Notes: a model not told the origin generated them from the letters alone. A stretch of 64,000 nt of DNA from Microcebus murinus (GCF_040939455.1 NC_134115.1:25508727-25572726); one strand, 5' to 3'; positions 36,200-50,837 are shown, numbered from the stretch's first letter. A program made the numbers and translations.

Positions 36200-36840
36200 A
36201 ATACAGTGAATCTGTTTAGAGGACTAGGAACAAACTTAAGAAGATATTTAATTTATCTGTTTCAAGAAGGACTCACTTCTTCCAGGGAGATGGCCTTTTA
36301 TGATTTCATTCACGTTTCTAAGACTTTGATTAGATAGAGTCTATTCTGTGTCTTAAAAATACTATTCCTGGTTTGAATTGCCCATGCTTAACCATTTGCC
36401 CCTTATAACGTCTACGCTCTCTTACCCTTCCTTCTTGGGAAATAGTACAGTCTGTTCCTGTGAGGCATGTCTCCGTAAAAGAAATTTGCTCCTATCTGTG
36501 AGGGACATTGTGCTTTTAAAAAGTCAGGTTCTTTCCATTCATGATTTCCACAGACATATTAAATTTTTGACGTAAGCAGAGGTAAGCTTTCTCTCAAAGA
36601 GAATCATTGCCAATATATGAAAACTTTAAGGGAAAGAAAAGCTTAAATCCTGTTTAAAGAGCCTTCCTTGGTGGCTGGCTGAGTGGCTGTGCTTTCCACA
36701 CAGTTAGCTCTTTGGTCAAACTAAGAGGGCACACGAGGAATATTCCCAGACATTTATTCTTGTGGTTTAAAAATTTAAAAGGTGGCATAATAAAGAAGTC
36801 TATGCCCTTGCATCAGATTCTTATTATGGTGAAATTTGTC
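36200..36840. other. Highly conserved patch within right arm (partner of 6490-7120)
   Basis: Reverse-complement counterpart of the left-arm patch, with core 36378-36735. No repeat family is recognised in it. Either purifying selection on a regulatory sequence or local gene conversion would explain the excess identity. Confidence 0.55.
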
Positions 36841-39800
36841 TGTATTAAAAAGGAAGGCCCTCTTTTGAGGAGAAACCATGAATCTGGGGTAAAAGTCTGC
36901 AGAAGTGGAACTGCCACTGGAGATGTAACTGTGTGGAAAATTTTATTGCAACTTTAATATTTTTTAGTGCTCTACTTACAAAGAATAATATGTTTTTAGT
37001 GGTCTGCCTCTAGCCCTTTTTTCCCCAATAAGCTCAGTTGGTATCTTTTTTGAAGAAATTTAGGAGTTTCTAGAACAGATACAGTGTGTTATAGCAGAAA
37101 CATCTAGCACCTGCCATTTTTTGAAGAGGATTCTCAGCATTACATAAATTATCTCTTTTCATCCCTACTTAAAGCTTTTTGAGTTCAGTATAATTATGCC
37201 CAGTTTTTAAAACAGTTGACTGTGCTCCAATGGTAATTTTATAAGAATAGCACAGAGAACTCCCATATATTCTTCAGTTTCCCAAGGTGACATTGTGATC
37301 ACCTTAGCTTTATTCTTTTCTTTCTGTAAGCTTTTATGAGTAAGTTTCAGACAAATCACTGTTACATCTAAATATTTCAGAGCATATTTCCTAAAAGCAT
37401 TCTCTTTTAAAATTATAGTATAATTCTTAAAATCAGAAAATTAACATTGACAAGATAATATTGTTATCTTCAAATTTCCTGGTAACGCTCTTTATACTGG
37501 AAGAAAAACACATTGCATTTACTTGTCATGATCCTGTAAACTCCTTCAATCTAGAAGAGTTCTACAGTTTTCCTTTGTCTTTCCTAGTTTTCATACCAGA
37601 AGAGTAGAGGCTAATTCTATCTTAGAGTACCATTAAATATGGGTTTGTCCAATGTTTCCTTATGATTAGGTTCAGGTTATGAATTTTTGTCAAGAAAGCC
37701 CAAAGGTAGTGTGATGTAGCTCTAACAATGTTACACAACTAATTAAACTTGGGCCCCTAATTTGAATTTGAACAAGAATTTGAAGACTGAATTCTCATTT
37801 ATAACATCATGAACAATTACAAATTCCTCCTAAAGTATCCTCAAAAAAGGTTAATAATTTCTATAAATATTATTGAAGATTCCCTCTAATCTCTGCTATG
37901 TAATGGAATATGAGAGCAGAAAAATCAAATGACAATAGTATAGATCTATTATAGAAAGGACATGTTTATTATCTATTATGTGGGAAATACAGTTAAAATT
38001 TTTGGATTAAAGAAAAACTAAGTGAAAATCTATTTTTGTATGTCTTGGTTATCAAATTTATGCTTCCTCACTTCCTCACTTTACTTGTTTGTGTCTTTTC
38101 TGTCTTATATTTTGCCCTAAAAAATTATCATGTAATATAAAAATATCAATTTTAATCTATAGTATTTCAACTTATGTTTTCTAAAGAATGTAATATAGAT
38201 CTTATAATAAGACATTATATTCAAATCAAATTCCAGAAATTCAACCCCTGAAAGCTTTGTGCATAGGTGGCAATTTATCTAATACGACATTCTCCTAATT
38301 ATTTCAAAATTCAACGGATTAGCAATGTTGATTGAAAAAATATTAGCATGAGTCATCATTAATAATAAGAAACCTGCATCTTTCCAAACTCTATACAGCT
38401 TGGGCTAATTTTTCTAATGTCATCATCCCCATGCAAATTGGAACTTAAAGTAATAAGCAAAATTGTAAATGATCATTGATGTTTTGGTCAAGACTATCTT
38501 TATTTGCAATCATTAATTCTACAAATGGAAACATAAATTTCTACTGGATGTATATATTTTTTAAAAATTCAGGTTGTATACTCTTTTTAAAAATCATGAT
38601 TCACTTATTTTGAGTGGCAAAACTAAGAAGTCTCTGAAAATAAGCAGAGCTTCTCCACATAAATGATATTGCGTCAAAAAGAATAAGTAAAATTATGAAA
38701 TGATTCAATTCTGACTATAAATGTAATAGCATAAAATTTTACCATACCTCAAATATTACTATTCACTTTCAGAATCAAGACCTGAAAACTTCATGGGGCC
38801 CATTGAGAAGAAGGACAGATTGACATACAACAAGATGTGTCTGTTTCGTTTAGTCCACTGTTTCCAAAGATGAAGTTTTGTCTCATTTGTAGGTTCTGAG
38901 CAGTGATTTTAAAAGGTGAACTAAAATACAATAGAAACTATCTCAGGGAGGCATATATAATAAATATAAACAATAATATTAAATTTGTGTGTGTTTACAC
39001 ATAAGTGAGCGTCTATTTTTGTTTACAATATGGAAAAGAATAATAGTTTATTTACATGACATATGAAAGCATGAAAGCCACTGGTTTAATCTGTTTTAGT
39101 TTTAATTTTATTCTTTGCTATTATTTCCTATGGGAAACAAATGTGATATATTGTATCCTTCATTCAAGTTTTTTTTCTGTCCACACATACTAGAGGTATT
39201 TCTAGTACCACTTTCACCATCTCTATTCTCCCCTCCTTACAGAAAATGCTTCATTGGAAATAATCTCCCCTACCCCTAACATTCTCATTAGTATTAAAGC
39301 AGTTTCAGGCAACATGCCAGCTATTTATTTTAGCTATTGGAAGTCTTCCTTCCATTGGTAATGATCCTAAGTCCTTTCTTACTTGATGAAATTTCCCGAA
39401 ACAAAATCTTGATTTGCCAAATTTCCCCAATCTTAGATACGTAAATCCTACCCCGTAGGATAAACTCTATAATTATTTGTTAAATAAATGAATAAGGAGG
39501 ACTTACCACCAAGAGTGATACTATCTACCAGTATACAATGACTTTCCTAAAACATCCCTTGCTAACAAATTGTTTAAGCTGATTCTCAAAGGACTAAATG
39601 CATCCCCCACTCCACCGAGATGGTACGATTTAAGGGGTAAGAGGGCTAGAAGAATCTCTTCTTGATTGAAATTACAATAAGTCTGGCTGTCCACTAAATC
39701 TGTTGAGCAAATATATTTTGCTTGTCACTCACATTTTAGTCAATGTGTTATATTTAGAACTTCTCTCATAAAAACTCAGTCGTGAAAGATCATAAAATCT

Positions 39801-42584
39801 GGCAACACCAGGTCCACAGTTGGTTGGAGGTAAGGTGGCTGATTTATTTAGATGGATCATGTGTGTAAAACTTCTCTTGTTATTTTTCATCTCTATTAGC
39901 TTGTGAGTTCCCCACAATCCATATATCATGCTTTCTGTTCAGGACTCAGCATATATTGTAGGATGGATACAGAAATTATGAATAGGACAGAGTGCCTATG
40001 GTCAATTTTGAAGACGACTTAAATAGTTATAGTGTTCAAGTTCCTGTCCTCTTTCTTCCTGTCTACAGCTAGAGTTTGTCCCACAGAAATCTTATCTTAG
40101 TTTGTGGCTTTAGCTACCTTCTCTATCATAAAGCAAAATATCCAACTCTTCCCTGTCTCTTGCATTCTAATCAGATAACTCTAACTGCCCCTCAACTCTG
40201 AGTCTTTGTGTCAAAAACCTAATCTGTTACCTATCCAAAATATACTTTCCAACTGCCTGCCCAACTTTCTTAACGCTGCCATGATCCCCCCACTCACATA
40301 ATCTTGAAGCCTCAGCAATTTTATATTCCTCTTTCTCTTTCACCAGACACATTCAGTGAGTTACCAAGTCCAGTTTATTCATTTTTCAAAATATCGAACG
40401 TCTCTTTTTTATCCTCTTCTCCTTCCTTGGCCAAAGGTGAAGTTTCATCATCTTGGTAAACACTAAATTGCTGTCCTTGCCTCAAGTCCCTTGTCTTTCA
40501 ACATAGATTATTTTTTATAACATTAACAAGTATTTACAAAATATCTATCATTTATTTATCAAATGTCCTACCTTAGGAGTTAGGGATACAGCAGTAAACA
40601 GAAGCAAGAGTCCCTAACCTCATGGAATTTGTAGAAGCGTGTCATAGAAGCAAACAAACACGCACATATATAATAAAGCAAAGTCAGGTAGCAATAAATT
40701 ATATGAAAGAAGGAGAGTAAGAGAATAGGGCATGATGGATTAGAGAGGTACAACTTTTTTAATAATTGCAATTCTTTTAACATTTAAATGTACATGCACT
40801 CAAGGAGAATTTATTGCATATAGTTTCCCAGATTAAATTTATGGAAACATTTTACCATATACCATTTCTCTATTGAAAACACATTTAACAATTATTCATC
40901 TATAAAATAAATGGGATAAAATCTAGAGCGTTTAGCTCAGGGTTATTTAATCTGGCCCCAACTATTCTTCTTGTCTTTAATCTCTAATTATAAAATTCTA
41001 GCAATAGTCATTATCTTTCTGTTTTTATGCTTTTATGATTGATTGATTGATCTACACTTACCTGAAACACCCATGCCTTGCAGGTGCCAGTGCAAAAGCC
41101 CCTCTCCTTTGAGGCTTCTTCTCTAATTGCAATACTCTCCCTACTCTAGGGCATCCAATATTGAACAGAATCTACTACCTTGTACTTAACCTTCTCTTTG
41201 AGGCTGTATTTTATCTTTCCAGTTGAAGTGTACACTTTTGAAAGGCAACTGTCTTATAGTACTTGTTACTATTCTCACTACCGACTCTACTCAACCTTAC
41301 AAAATGTTTGACATACAAGCATGTATGTTAAATTGCGTTGACTAACAGTTTTTTGAGTTAACCAGTCAGCCTTTGTGGCTCTACCTACCAACAAACTAAC
41401 ATCATCCGCCTTTTTCTCTTGGTGACATATTAAGCCTATGCCAGGCACAGAGTCATCATTATTTCCTCCCTTGAAAACAGTGTGTCTCTATAATCCAAGC
41501 AGATTTTGTATCATTTTGTGCTGGGATGAAATGCTTTCCTTTACTAGGATGTCAACTTTTCAACACTTGCCACAAGGGGGAGCAGTAGCTCCTTTCCAGG
41601 AACCAGAATGACTCCATAGTTTTCCTCTCCTACAATTGCTACCCATTGTTTTGTTCTCCCCATACTTGTTTCCAAGAATTTTTTGGTATTTATCTTTTCT
41701 TCTGCATGTATTTCCCACAACTAAAGAAACATTCCTTCTGCACTTTTAAAAGAAAATTGTATTTTAGTTTCCTTGATTTCATCTCTCTAACCACTAACAG
41801 TTTAATTTCTACTCAGATTCTTAATCTCCTTTTATTTTAAAGAAGTGGATATCTAAAATGGCACCAGTACTTTTTAAAAAATATTTATCATTGGAAATAA
41901 TAATTAAAAGGAAAACAAGAAAAGTGACTTTTCAATGAATATCTGCCAAACACAGCAAGTACCATCTATTTTTGTCCTTCAGTTTGCCTTTAGTACTGAG
42001 TGCTGATAGGTATTTAATACTTGCCAAATAGGAAATGTTCTGGATGAAAAGTAGGAGTTCCAATGCTGTACACACATACAATTTTAGAGCTGGCAGGAAT
42101 ATTATTAATCAAAATAATCTGGGCTACTATCTTCCAGTTTACAAATAAAGACATTAAATCAGAGGTCCAAATGACTAGCTGAGTTAGTTCAGGGGCTCAT
42201 TCTGGTCCAGTGGTTTTTCTATTAAGCTCCATTATCTCTCCTATGATCTTAATATAAAAACAACCCAATAATTTAAGCCTTTAATTAAAATAGTTGTTTC
42301 ATAAATATGCCAATATTATGGGAAGGATTAATACATAAATGGTGCTATATCTACTCCCATAACATTTGAGTTTCAACAACAAACATGCATAACTTTTGAG
42401 TATACAATTAAAAGGCAAAAAGTTAAAATTGTAAAAGGAAATTTTCCATTAGCATTACTATGGGAAAAAATGTTACTTTTCTGAAAGGCTATTGAACTTG
42501 CTAATAACAAAGACATCCATTATTTTTTTTTTTGATGAAAATACGGTCAATCAGCGATTAACCAGCATAGTAATAAAAGCTCAA

Positions 42585-43249
42585 AATTTGTTCTAATTGT
42601 AGTTCTGTATCAAATAATGGCTAACAAAGAATGGACCTGTTTTGTAGGATTAAATTAAAAATTCTCATGAGATACTTCCTTGTCCATCAACTATATTAAA
42701 ACTTCCATTCACCACAGTAAATATCTTGAAGAGATAAAGGCATTTAGGCTTTATTATCGTTCAGGAAGTTCAGATTCAGAAGGTTTTTTTCATTCTATTA
42801 ACATTTGGCCCATGAGAATGGCTAAACCCTGGGAAGCTACTTCTAGGCAGCTTATATAAACTGTGCACTAGCACCTCCTTATTTACATTAATTCCTGATC
42901 AGTTTGCTCATTAAAATGTAATTATATTAACCATATTAATTATTTTCTTTTATTTAAACAAAGCTCCATAGTTTCCCTTTTCTAAAATTAGACTATAACA
43001 AACTAATTTTGCACACAAATAACTGTTCTTTGTTCTTTATATGATTTTGGAATATTTTATTAAAGAACTTTTATCCACTCCACCCCACCTTACCCCCATA
43101 CCTCACATTGCTATCAAGGAAATAATACTTCAATCTTCTCTCCCCAACCCAGAAAAGTATTAGAGCAAACATTTCTGGTCCTTCTTTCTGCCTGGTCATT
43201 TCTTCTTTGGATGAAGAAATAGCTTACCTGGTTAAGCTTACCTGATTGT
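42585..43249. other. Intergenic sequence beyond the visible right arm
   Basis: No gene or named repeat recognised. It may still belong to the right arm if the left arm continues beyond the window start. Confidence 0.4.
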
Positions 43250-44625
43250 CTTTAACATAATACTGGAAGTTATAGCCAGATCAATTAGGCATAAAAAAGA
43301 AAGAAAAACATCCAAGTTGGAAAAGAAGAAGTAATATTAACTCTATTCACAAAGGATATGATCTTGTAGGTAGCAAACCCTAATGTTTCCACAGCAAAAA
43401 CAAACAAACAAACAAACAAACAAACAAAACAAAAACCTGTTAGAACTAATAAATGAAATAAGCTCAGTTTCAAGATGCAAAATTAACGTGCAAAAATCAG
43501 TTGTATTCCTATACACTAATAAGAAACAACCTGAAAAGAGAATTTCTAAAATATTCCCTTTACAATAGCATTGAAAAGAACAAAATACTTGGGAAAAATC
43601 CTAGCTTATTATGTGAAAGACTGATATGCTGATAACCACTAAATGTTTCTGAAAAAAATTAAAGAGGACACAAATAAATGGAAAGACAATCTATGTTCAT
43701 AGGTTAGATGATTTATTACTAAGTTGTCAATACTACCCAAAGTGATCAACATATTTAAAGCAATCTCTATCAAAATCCTAAAGGCATTATTTACAGAAAT
43801 ATAAAAATCCATCCTGAAATTCATCTGGGATTTGAAGGAACCTAAACAGACAAAGCAATCTTAAAAAAAGAGAACAAAGTAAAAGTTCTCACACTTCTTG
43901 CTTTCGCAAACTATTACAAAGGTACAGTAATCAAAATAACGTGATACTGGCATAAGACAGACTGTAGACCAATGGACTAGAGCAGAGATTACAGAAATAA
44001 ACCCTTGCATATATTTCCAAAATATTTTAGACAAGGGTGCCAAGACCATTCAATGGGGAAGGGGCAGCATTTTCAACACATAGTGCTGGGAAAACTGGAT
44101 ATCCACATATAAAAGAATGACGTCAGATATACTTACTTTACATCGTATACAAAAAAGTAACTCAAAAAGGATCAAATAATCTAAATATAAGAGATAAAAC
44201 TATAAAATTCTTAGAAGATAATGTAAGGGGAAAACTTCATGAGATAGATTTGACAATGATTTCTTGCATATGACATTAAAATCTCACAGTACAAAAGAAA
44301 GGATTCATAATTTGGACTACATCAATGTTAACAATTTCTGTGCATCAAAGGACATTATCAACAGAGTAAAAATACCTAAAAAAAATGGGAGAACATTTTA
44401 GCCAGTCATATATCTGATAAGGAGTTAATATCCAAAATATATAAAGAGCTCTACAAATTAACAACAAAAAAACCAACTCAATTAAAAAGGGAGCAAAAGA
44501 GTTAAACATACATTTCTCCAAAGATATACAAGTGGCCAATAAGCACATGAAAAATGCTCAACATCACTAATAATTGTGGAAATGCAGATCAAAACCACAA
44601 TGAGATACCATCTAAAACACCTTGT
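43250..44625 (+). mobile_element. L1 ORF2 3' fragment
   Basis: Sense L1 ORF2 text throughout, e.g. 'tgtattcctatacactaata' (43502-43521), 'ccaataagcacatgaaaaat' (44536-44555), with many frame breaks. A (CAAA)n run at 43397-43437 interrupts it. Confidence 0.85.
43397..43437 (+). repeat. (CAAA)n microsatellite
   Basis: About eight near-perfect CAAA units inside the L1 fragment. Confidence 0.9.
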
Positions 44626-44777
44626 CTCTCATGTAAACTATGGCTTTATTCCCTCATCATTGGTCTGGACACTGTTGAATGATTTCACCATATTATAGCC
44701 AAAAGCATCTTTTCCACACCATTGATGGAATTTCATTACTCTTACAATGAAGACAAAATTCCTAATATAGCCTAAAA

Positions 44778-44997
44778 CAGAGGTCAGCATACATGTTCTC
44801 TGAAGATGGTCAATATAATAGGTTTTGTGAGCCATATGGTCTCTTTTGGAACTGTTCAATCCAGCTATGATAATAAAAAAGTAGCCATAGGTAATATGTA
44901 AACAAATAAGTGGCTCTGTTCCAATAAAACCTTACAGACAAATATATGTGATGGGCCAGCTTTGACTTATGGGCTGTAGTTTGGTGCCTCCTATCCT
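44778..44997 (+). mobile_element. hAT-type (MER1 group) MITE
   Basis: Diverged copy of the abundant nonautonomous hAT MITE recognised by 'gtgagccatatggtctcttt', 'agtagccataggtaatatgt' and 'tgttccaataaaacctta'. One end resembles GAGGTCAGCATAC and the other TAGTTTGGTGCCTCCT, the imperfect inverted ends. Subfamily not assigned. Confidence 0.75.
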
Positions 44998-47669
44998 ATA
45001 ATATTCTACATGTCATAGCCTCACTTACCTTTCCACACTCTTCTAAAGACTATCCCCACTGCCACAGACAATGCTATTCCTATGACCCCTACTTCATGCT
45101 TTTCTATGCACCTTATTTTTTTCTCACCATAGGGTCTTACAAACGTTCTCTCTACCTAGGATGCTCTTCACTTGTCTCATTACTTTATTTCTTGCAGCCT
45201 CATGGACATTTCCTTCAGAGCATCGGTCACAGTGGAAATTCTTAACTCTGCAATTATTTGATTAAGGTTCATTCCTTCCACCTGCTACCATTAAACTGTA
45301 GCACCATAAAGGAAAAAATAGTGTTTTTCTTTTGTTTCTCATTGCCTCCCCAGCACCCAGTGCCCAGCACATGGTTGGCACCCTAAATTCCTGTTGACAC
45401 ACTGAATACGTAAGTGAATACGTGGGTGATTATCCCCACTCCCACCACCACCAGCCCCTACATCCCACTATGGCCTGGGACTGTTTTCTTAATTCCTCTC
45501 TTTATAAATTGTTTCGGATGATGTTTCTCTCTTATTCTTTTCGTATCACTCTTCCTTTGTGTGCTTGGAGGAATTTTTATTACTGATAACTAACTCACTC
45601 ATTTGTCCTTTGCAAATGTCTGTTTTTTTTTCTGGTGAGTATTCTTCTTGCTTTCCTTTGGATCCCAAATGCTCATGGCATAGATTTGTCAAATCTCTCC
45701 AGCCCAAAATCTCCAGGAACAAGGAACACCCTTGTAGTTGAACACAATTGCTTTTATTGACTTGTTGCAGTGAGGGAGACTGTGCACTATGGGAATCCAT
45801 GAGGGCATCCTATGAGAAAAATGTACAAAAAAGGACTTAGAGCACATAGACTTATGTTTGATGAGTTGGGGGAGAGTTTGAGGAAGCAGGGCATTTGCTC
45901 TGGATTGATGAAGTGAGGATAATTCTTTGATTGGGAAACTTAATTATGATTCTCTAGGAAGTAGAGAAGAATGCAGCAGAGTTAAAGGTGTACTTACTAG
46001 AAGGCAGTGATTCCTCATCTCACTTGGTCTCTTTTGCGGTATGGCCAATGTCTTTGTTTTTGTATGTTAAGACGTGATTACAGAAGATTCTTGTTTTTGC
46101 CTTGGTCCATCAAAGTCACAAAGCGGCTGTGTTTGGTTTTGCCATTCTCTGACACTGGTTGTGCTCTGTAGGTGAGCACCCTGGCACGCCAGCTTTTGGC
46201 AGCACCAAGGCCTTATACTGGCCAAATAGCTCCTGGCTTTCAGAAACTGCTTTCCTTTTCTCAGAGTGAGTCTTCCTAGTGAAGAGTGGGTGTATAGAAG
46301 TTGTCCCCACAAAGGCTCTCTCTGCCTATTTCTGTGTCTGCTAGTCTGTGTCTGGGCAGGCAAATTTTGGCCAGCATATAATGGAATTCCAAGAGTGATC
46401 ACTTTGTCATATTTATTTTGTCCTAGTTGAAAAGTCACATTAAGTTATGAAATTCAATAAATAAAATTCCTCACTTATCAAAGAAATGCATGGCATTCTT
46501 TGGCTTGTGGTCACTATTATAATCACAGATAAGACTTTGAAAGGACACTCGCTCTCAAAGCTCTCTCCCAAATACATAATCTTAAAAAGACAAAAAACTC
46601 TTGATTTAACTTTTCCACTAAGAAGAAAAACAACTGAAACTTGGAAAAACCAATCCACAGGTATCAATTATCAGCTGTAGCCTTAGATGAGACATATAAA
46701 AAGGATTTACCAGAAGGAACCACATATACGTGCAGCCTGAGGACTGTGGTAAGGAAAGATCTATACCCTACGTGTGGATTGAGGTCTCATACCAGCATTA
46801 GATTGGTTCGGAGATACAGGAGTTTCATAAATTTGCATTGGCAAACAGGAGCAGAAAGCACCTGATTCACCAAAATCCCTCTGGGATCAGTGAAGCACAA
46901 GCTATGAAGGTTTCTGGAAGACTCTGTTCCGTACATATTTCTGGGAGAAGAGTTTTGATCCTCGCTGAGGCATTGCAAAGGCAGTGATTCGTAACCAGTT
47001 CAAGGCTGAGCAGAAGGAAAACACTAGGCTGTTGATTAGATATACAACTTCTTGGCTGTGGAAGGTGGTGTTGAATTTGAAGTAGATTTTAATTTCAAGT
47101 ACCATGCACTTATAATGTGTTTTTATTAATATTACAATTATTTATAGCTTACATAAAGATAGCCACAGGTGTGTAAATATTAGCATGAAGAGAGCATATT
47201 ACCTAGAAGAGAGAACATCAGAAATGCAGATCTTGAGGGAAAAGCACTGAGAAATAAAAGAGTTTAAGATGTGACCTCAGGAATATAGGGGCTCCCTAGC
47301 CTCCAGAACTGCTTTTAATCCTTTTACCTGTCCCTACAAAATACCTTATTCCATTCCCCCAAATACTTGCCAGGGGGAGTTGGCAAAGGCAATTGTAGTA
47401 TTTATTCTGTTGCTTAAAGTTTTTACATTGAATGTCTTTGTTTGGATCACAAGTTTGCAACTCTGTTTACACACTTGGATCATTTTGTTATTTTATGGGT
47501 GCATGGAGAGGTTCTTAACAAATCAAATTAATGCCTTAATAAATCCTAAGCCAATGGGATCACTATACTAAAATGAAAGTCAGGATGAGGAAGGGGATTG
47601 AGAGGGAGGTAGCAAACAACTTTCTAGAAGCTCACAGGATAAAACCACTACACAAGAAAAAGAGAATTA
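44998..47669. other. Intergenic sequence with no recognised gene
   Basis: Contains scattered short open frames, the longest 123 codons on the minus strand at 46067-46438, with no familiar domain. The run 45720-46440 looks like an old retroviral or LTR remnant by composition only. Unassigned. Confidence 0.35.
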
Positions 47670-47689
47670 TTGCAACGACAATACTATAT

Positions 47690-48142
47690 AGCATGTGCCA
47701 TAGTCCTCCTTTGTGGTTTCAGTTACTGTGGATGCAGCACTGTATCCATGCTGCAGACACTACCTGCCTGCTCACCACTTGCTAGCCATCTTTCTTATAA
47801 CAACGACTGTCACAGCATCACAGCTCTGTTGCTCAAGTCACCCGTATTTAATAATTGCATCAAAGTGCAAGAGTAGTGATACTGGCAATTCATATATGCC
47901 AAAGAGAAGGCATAAAGTGCTTCTTTTAAGTGAAAAGGTGAAAGTTCTTAACAAGGAAACAAAATTCTATGATGAAGTTGCTAAGATCTATGCTAAGAAT
48001 AAATCTTCTATCCATGATATCGCGAGGAAGGAAAAAGAAACCTGTGCCTGGTACGTACGAGGTTCGGAACTGTCCGTGGTTTCAGACAACCACTGGGGTG
48101 TGGGAAGGTATCCACCTTGGATAACGAGGGAGGGGCTACTGT
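47690..48142 (+). mobile_element. Tigger-type (pogo/Tc1-mariner) DNA transposon remnant, internally deleted
   Basis: The ends resemble inverted terminal regions: the 3' end has GGATAACGAGGGAGGGGCTA CTGTA and the 5' end CATAGTCCTCCTTTG. Inside, 47897-48040 encodes a stretch like the N-terminal helix-turn-helix (CENP-B-like) domain of Tigger transposases: MPKRRHKVLLLSEKVKVL, then YDEVAKIYAKNKSSIHDI and ARKEKET. The catalytic DDE part is missing, so the element is dead. Confidence 0.75.
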
Positions 48143-50837
48143 ATAAAAAGTCATATTGGCACATTTAAGCCCAATTACATGGACCACGATTCTTAGTAAT
48201 TTTCAAGGAATGAGAGTCTGGACAGAGGGAGCATAAACGGAGAGATATAAGACAAAAGTTCAAGATAATCAAACAACTAAAGTGAAGAAAATAAGGAAAA
48301 ATTTGTTAAGTTTTAGAATATTGGCAAGAGATAATCCATAGCCTAATAATATCTATTTTTCTTCCTTTCTTCCCTTCCCCTATCCCCATTCCACCATGCT
48401 CCTCTTGGTTCCAAATTCAGCTAGATTGGAGACAGAAAACATCACTTATTTACCTGGAGTCTAGAGCAGCACTTCGAGCCTCCTTTTTGAGCCACAACAT
48501 TTGTAAAATGGATGAATGAGCAATGAAAATTGGAGTGGTTGTTCTCGTGTTGAGAAGCAAACATAAAGGTCTTAGTCATTTTGTGTTTTTCTTTATGTGA
48601 CCAGAGCACCCTCCATCTGGGCCTTGCCCCCTATCTAGAACGTATAGCCAGACTCTAGACATTTACCATTAGCTGTAGGTATAACACAAGGAGCATTAGT
48701 GAATATTGTAACTTATTATTTTCAACTTATTTTCCTTCAAAAATAAAAAGATTCTCTGAATTTAGAGGGGAAAAAAAGGTAACTTTAACTTAGTGCTTAC
48801 ACAGATGGTTAGAAAAGGCAACACACTGCAGTGAAATAGTTCCAAGGCTAGAAATCAGAAGTTCAAGGTTCTCAGCTGTGCCTGCCACAAAATAATCAGT
48901 GTAAATGTTGTTAAGTCATTCAGCTGAATAATACTTTGGTTTCTTAAGTGACATAAAGATTTCCAAAGTAAAAACATAAAACAAAACATGAGTTTATTGG
49001 AATAAAGGTAAATTATGCTCTCAAATCTAACTAGTCAATTGATTAACACAATACATGACCTGAAATTTATAATGGTTAAAAAATAATACAGCATGTATTC
49101 TAGGTATACCAGTTCTTCCAGAGACAAAAATTATTGCAGTGTATTTGCTAGTTAGATTTACTAGAAAAAAAAACATTTCACAACAACTTAGTCATAAAGT
49201 TCCATTATTTCCTTTAAAGTTAAGAAATTCTAAGAACAGAACACAGCATGGAAGAGTTATAGACCACTTGAATGAAGCCAACATTTGTGTTCTGGTTTTT
49301 CTTGGCATAGCACAACTTTCTACCTCAAGGTATAGTGTTGACAAAAGCTTATTTTTAAAAAAAGGATCATAAGAGTTCCTTAAATATCAAATGTCTCTTA
49401 CAAAACATATTAGATAGTAAAGTGTAAATTAACCAGATACCCTAATATTAGATTTCTCCTTTGAAAATATATTAATATAAAAGGTCTGAAAAATGAAGAC
49501 TTGAACTCAATAGGTAAAAAGAGAGCATTGCAGATTTGCATTGTATTGTATTGTAATTTATTCTACCTTATGTTTTCTATTTTATTCTATTCCTCTGAAG
49601 AGCATTGCTGGTATGTTCTACCAGGACAGTGGCTTGATTGGATTCCCACTAGGGACCCTGTTCTGACCATGTTGGGGCAGTTGGGATCTCACTTCAGGCT
49701 CCTTTCAGTCTGGCTTGTGTACACAGAGTTCAGGGATCCGCCAGAGACTGGTGCAGAGTTTAAATATAGAATTTGGGGCTCTCCTCCTCTGGCTGGTTTT
49801 CTGACATTCCCTTCTCACTGTCTGGCAACCCTGGGTGATCTGGTGTCCTTGTTGCTCTGGGAAGGAAAGGCCAGCTGCCTGAGAAAGCTTGAGATGACCC
49901 CTGCACCCACTGCTGCCACTGAGGCTGCATGAAACATGGGGAGTTCACCCAAAGCAACTGCATCCCACACGTTTCAACTCCTCTGCAAAACCTTCCTGAT
50001 TTTGTTCATTCTCTAGAGCCCTCCAGTCATTGTTTTTGTCCTTGCTCCAGAGTGCGTAGTTGTTGGGTGTAAGAGATTCAGTTTCCTAAAGGTTCCTCCA
50101 CCTTACTGGAGGCAGCACTCCATTTTCCTTTGTCCCTTTGTGTGTGGAGAGAGAAGAGGGGACATGAGAGAAGTGCTTGTGGATTTCAGTTGACCTATCT
50201 CAAGTCACCTTGGGTGAGGAGACTCATTAACATTTCTGAAGTCTACAGGTGTAGGCCACATGATTTCCCTTTTCAGCTCCAAAGTCCAAAACTCATTCCT
50301 GAGTGTGCATTAACAAGGGCCTCTGGCCTCTTCTGTCATAAAACATGATTAGAGAGGGCTCTAGTGGGAGGAACCAACTAGCCCAGCTATGTGAACATTC
50401 CCTCCCAGTATAAATGTGCCACGGAAGAGTTTATGACCGATCAGAGGTTCTAGAATTTCTGCACACTTAAATACTTTAAGTAAATTAGATAACATGAAAT
50501 ATCAAACATAAGTACTTCAGTATTCACTTTACACAAACATATCCTACACACAAATTTTTTCCAGACCTAAGAAAGTTAATAACATATCCTTAATATTACC
50601 TAATACCAAGTTCATACTCAAATTGCCTCAAGCATCTTAAAAAAGTCCTTCATAGTTTTATTGTTCTAACCAGGATCCTAGTAAGGGCAACACATTCCTC
50701 TACTTTGAATCTATTTTCTGTGTGGCAAATGTATGTAGAAGGAACCAGGGACTCTTACTGTAAAATATCCAAATTCTAGACTAGTCTATCACTTTCTTGT
50801 GATTTTGTTTAATTTGTTGATTTTATACCTGTATTTC
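48143..50837. other. Intergenic sequence with no recognised gene
   Basis: The 49501-49932 stretch has a 143-codon open frame without known motifs and a higher G+C content. It may be part of an old retroelement. Nothing else recognised. Confidence 0.35.

Larger units (their letters stand above)
31045..42584 (-). repeat. Right arm of large inverted repeat flanking CYP1D1
   Basis: Reverse-complement partner of 1-13665. It is about 2 kb shorter because it lacks the two left-arm Alus, lacks roughly 0.4 kb matching left 7335-7745, and differs in the 33.0-33.9 kb part. The inner boundary near 31045 is where similarity stops after the shared GAAATAACTGAA(A/G)TATAAAG. The outer boundary cannot be judged because the left arm is cut by the window edge. 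Confidence 0.9.
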
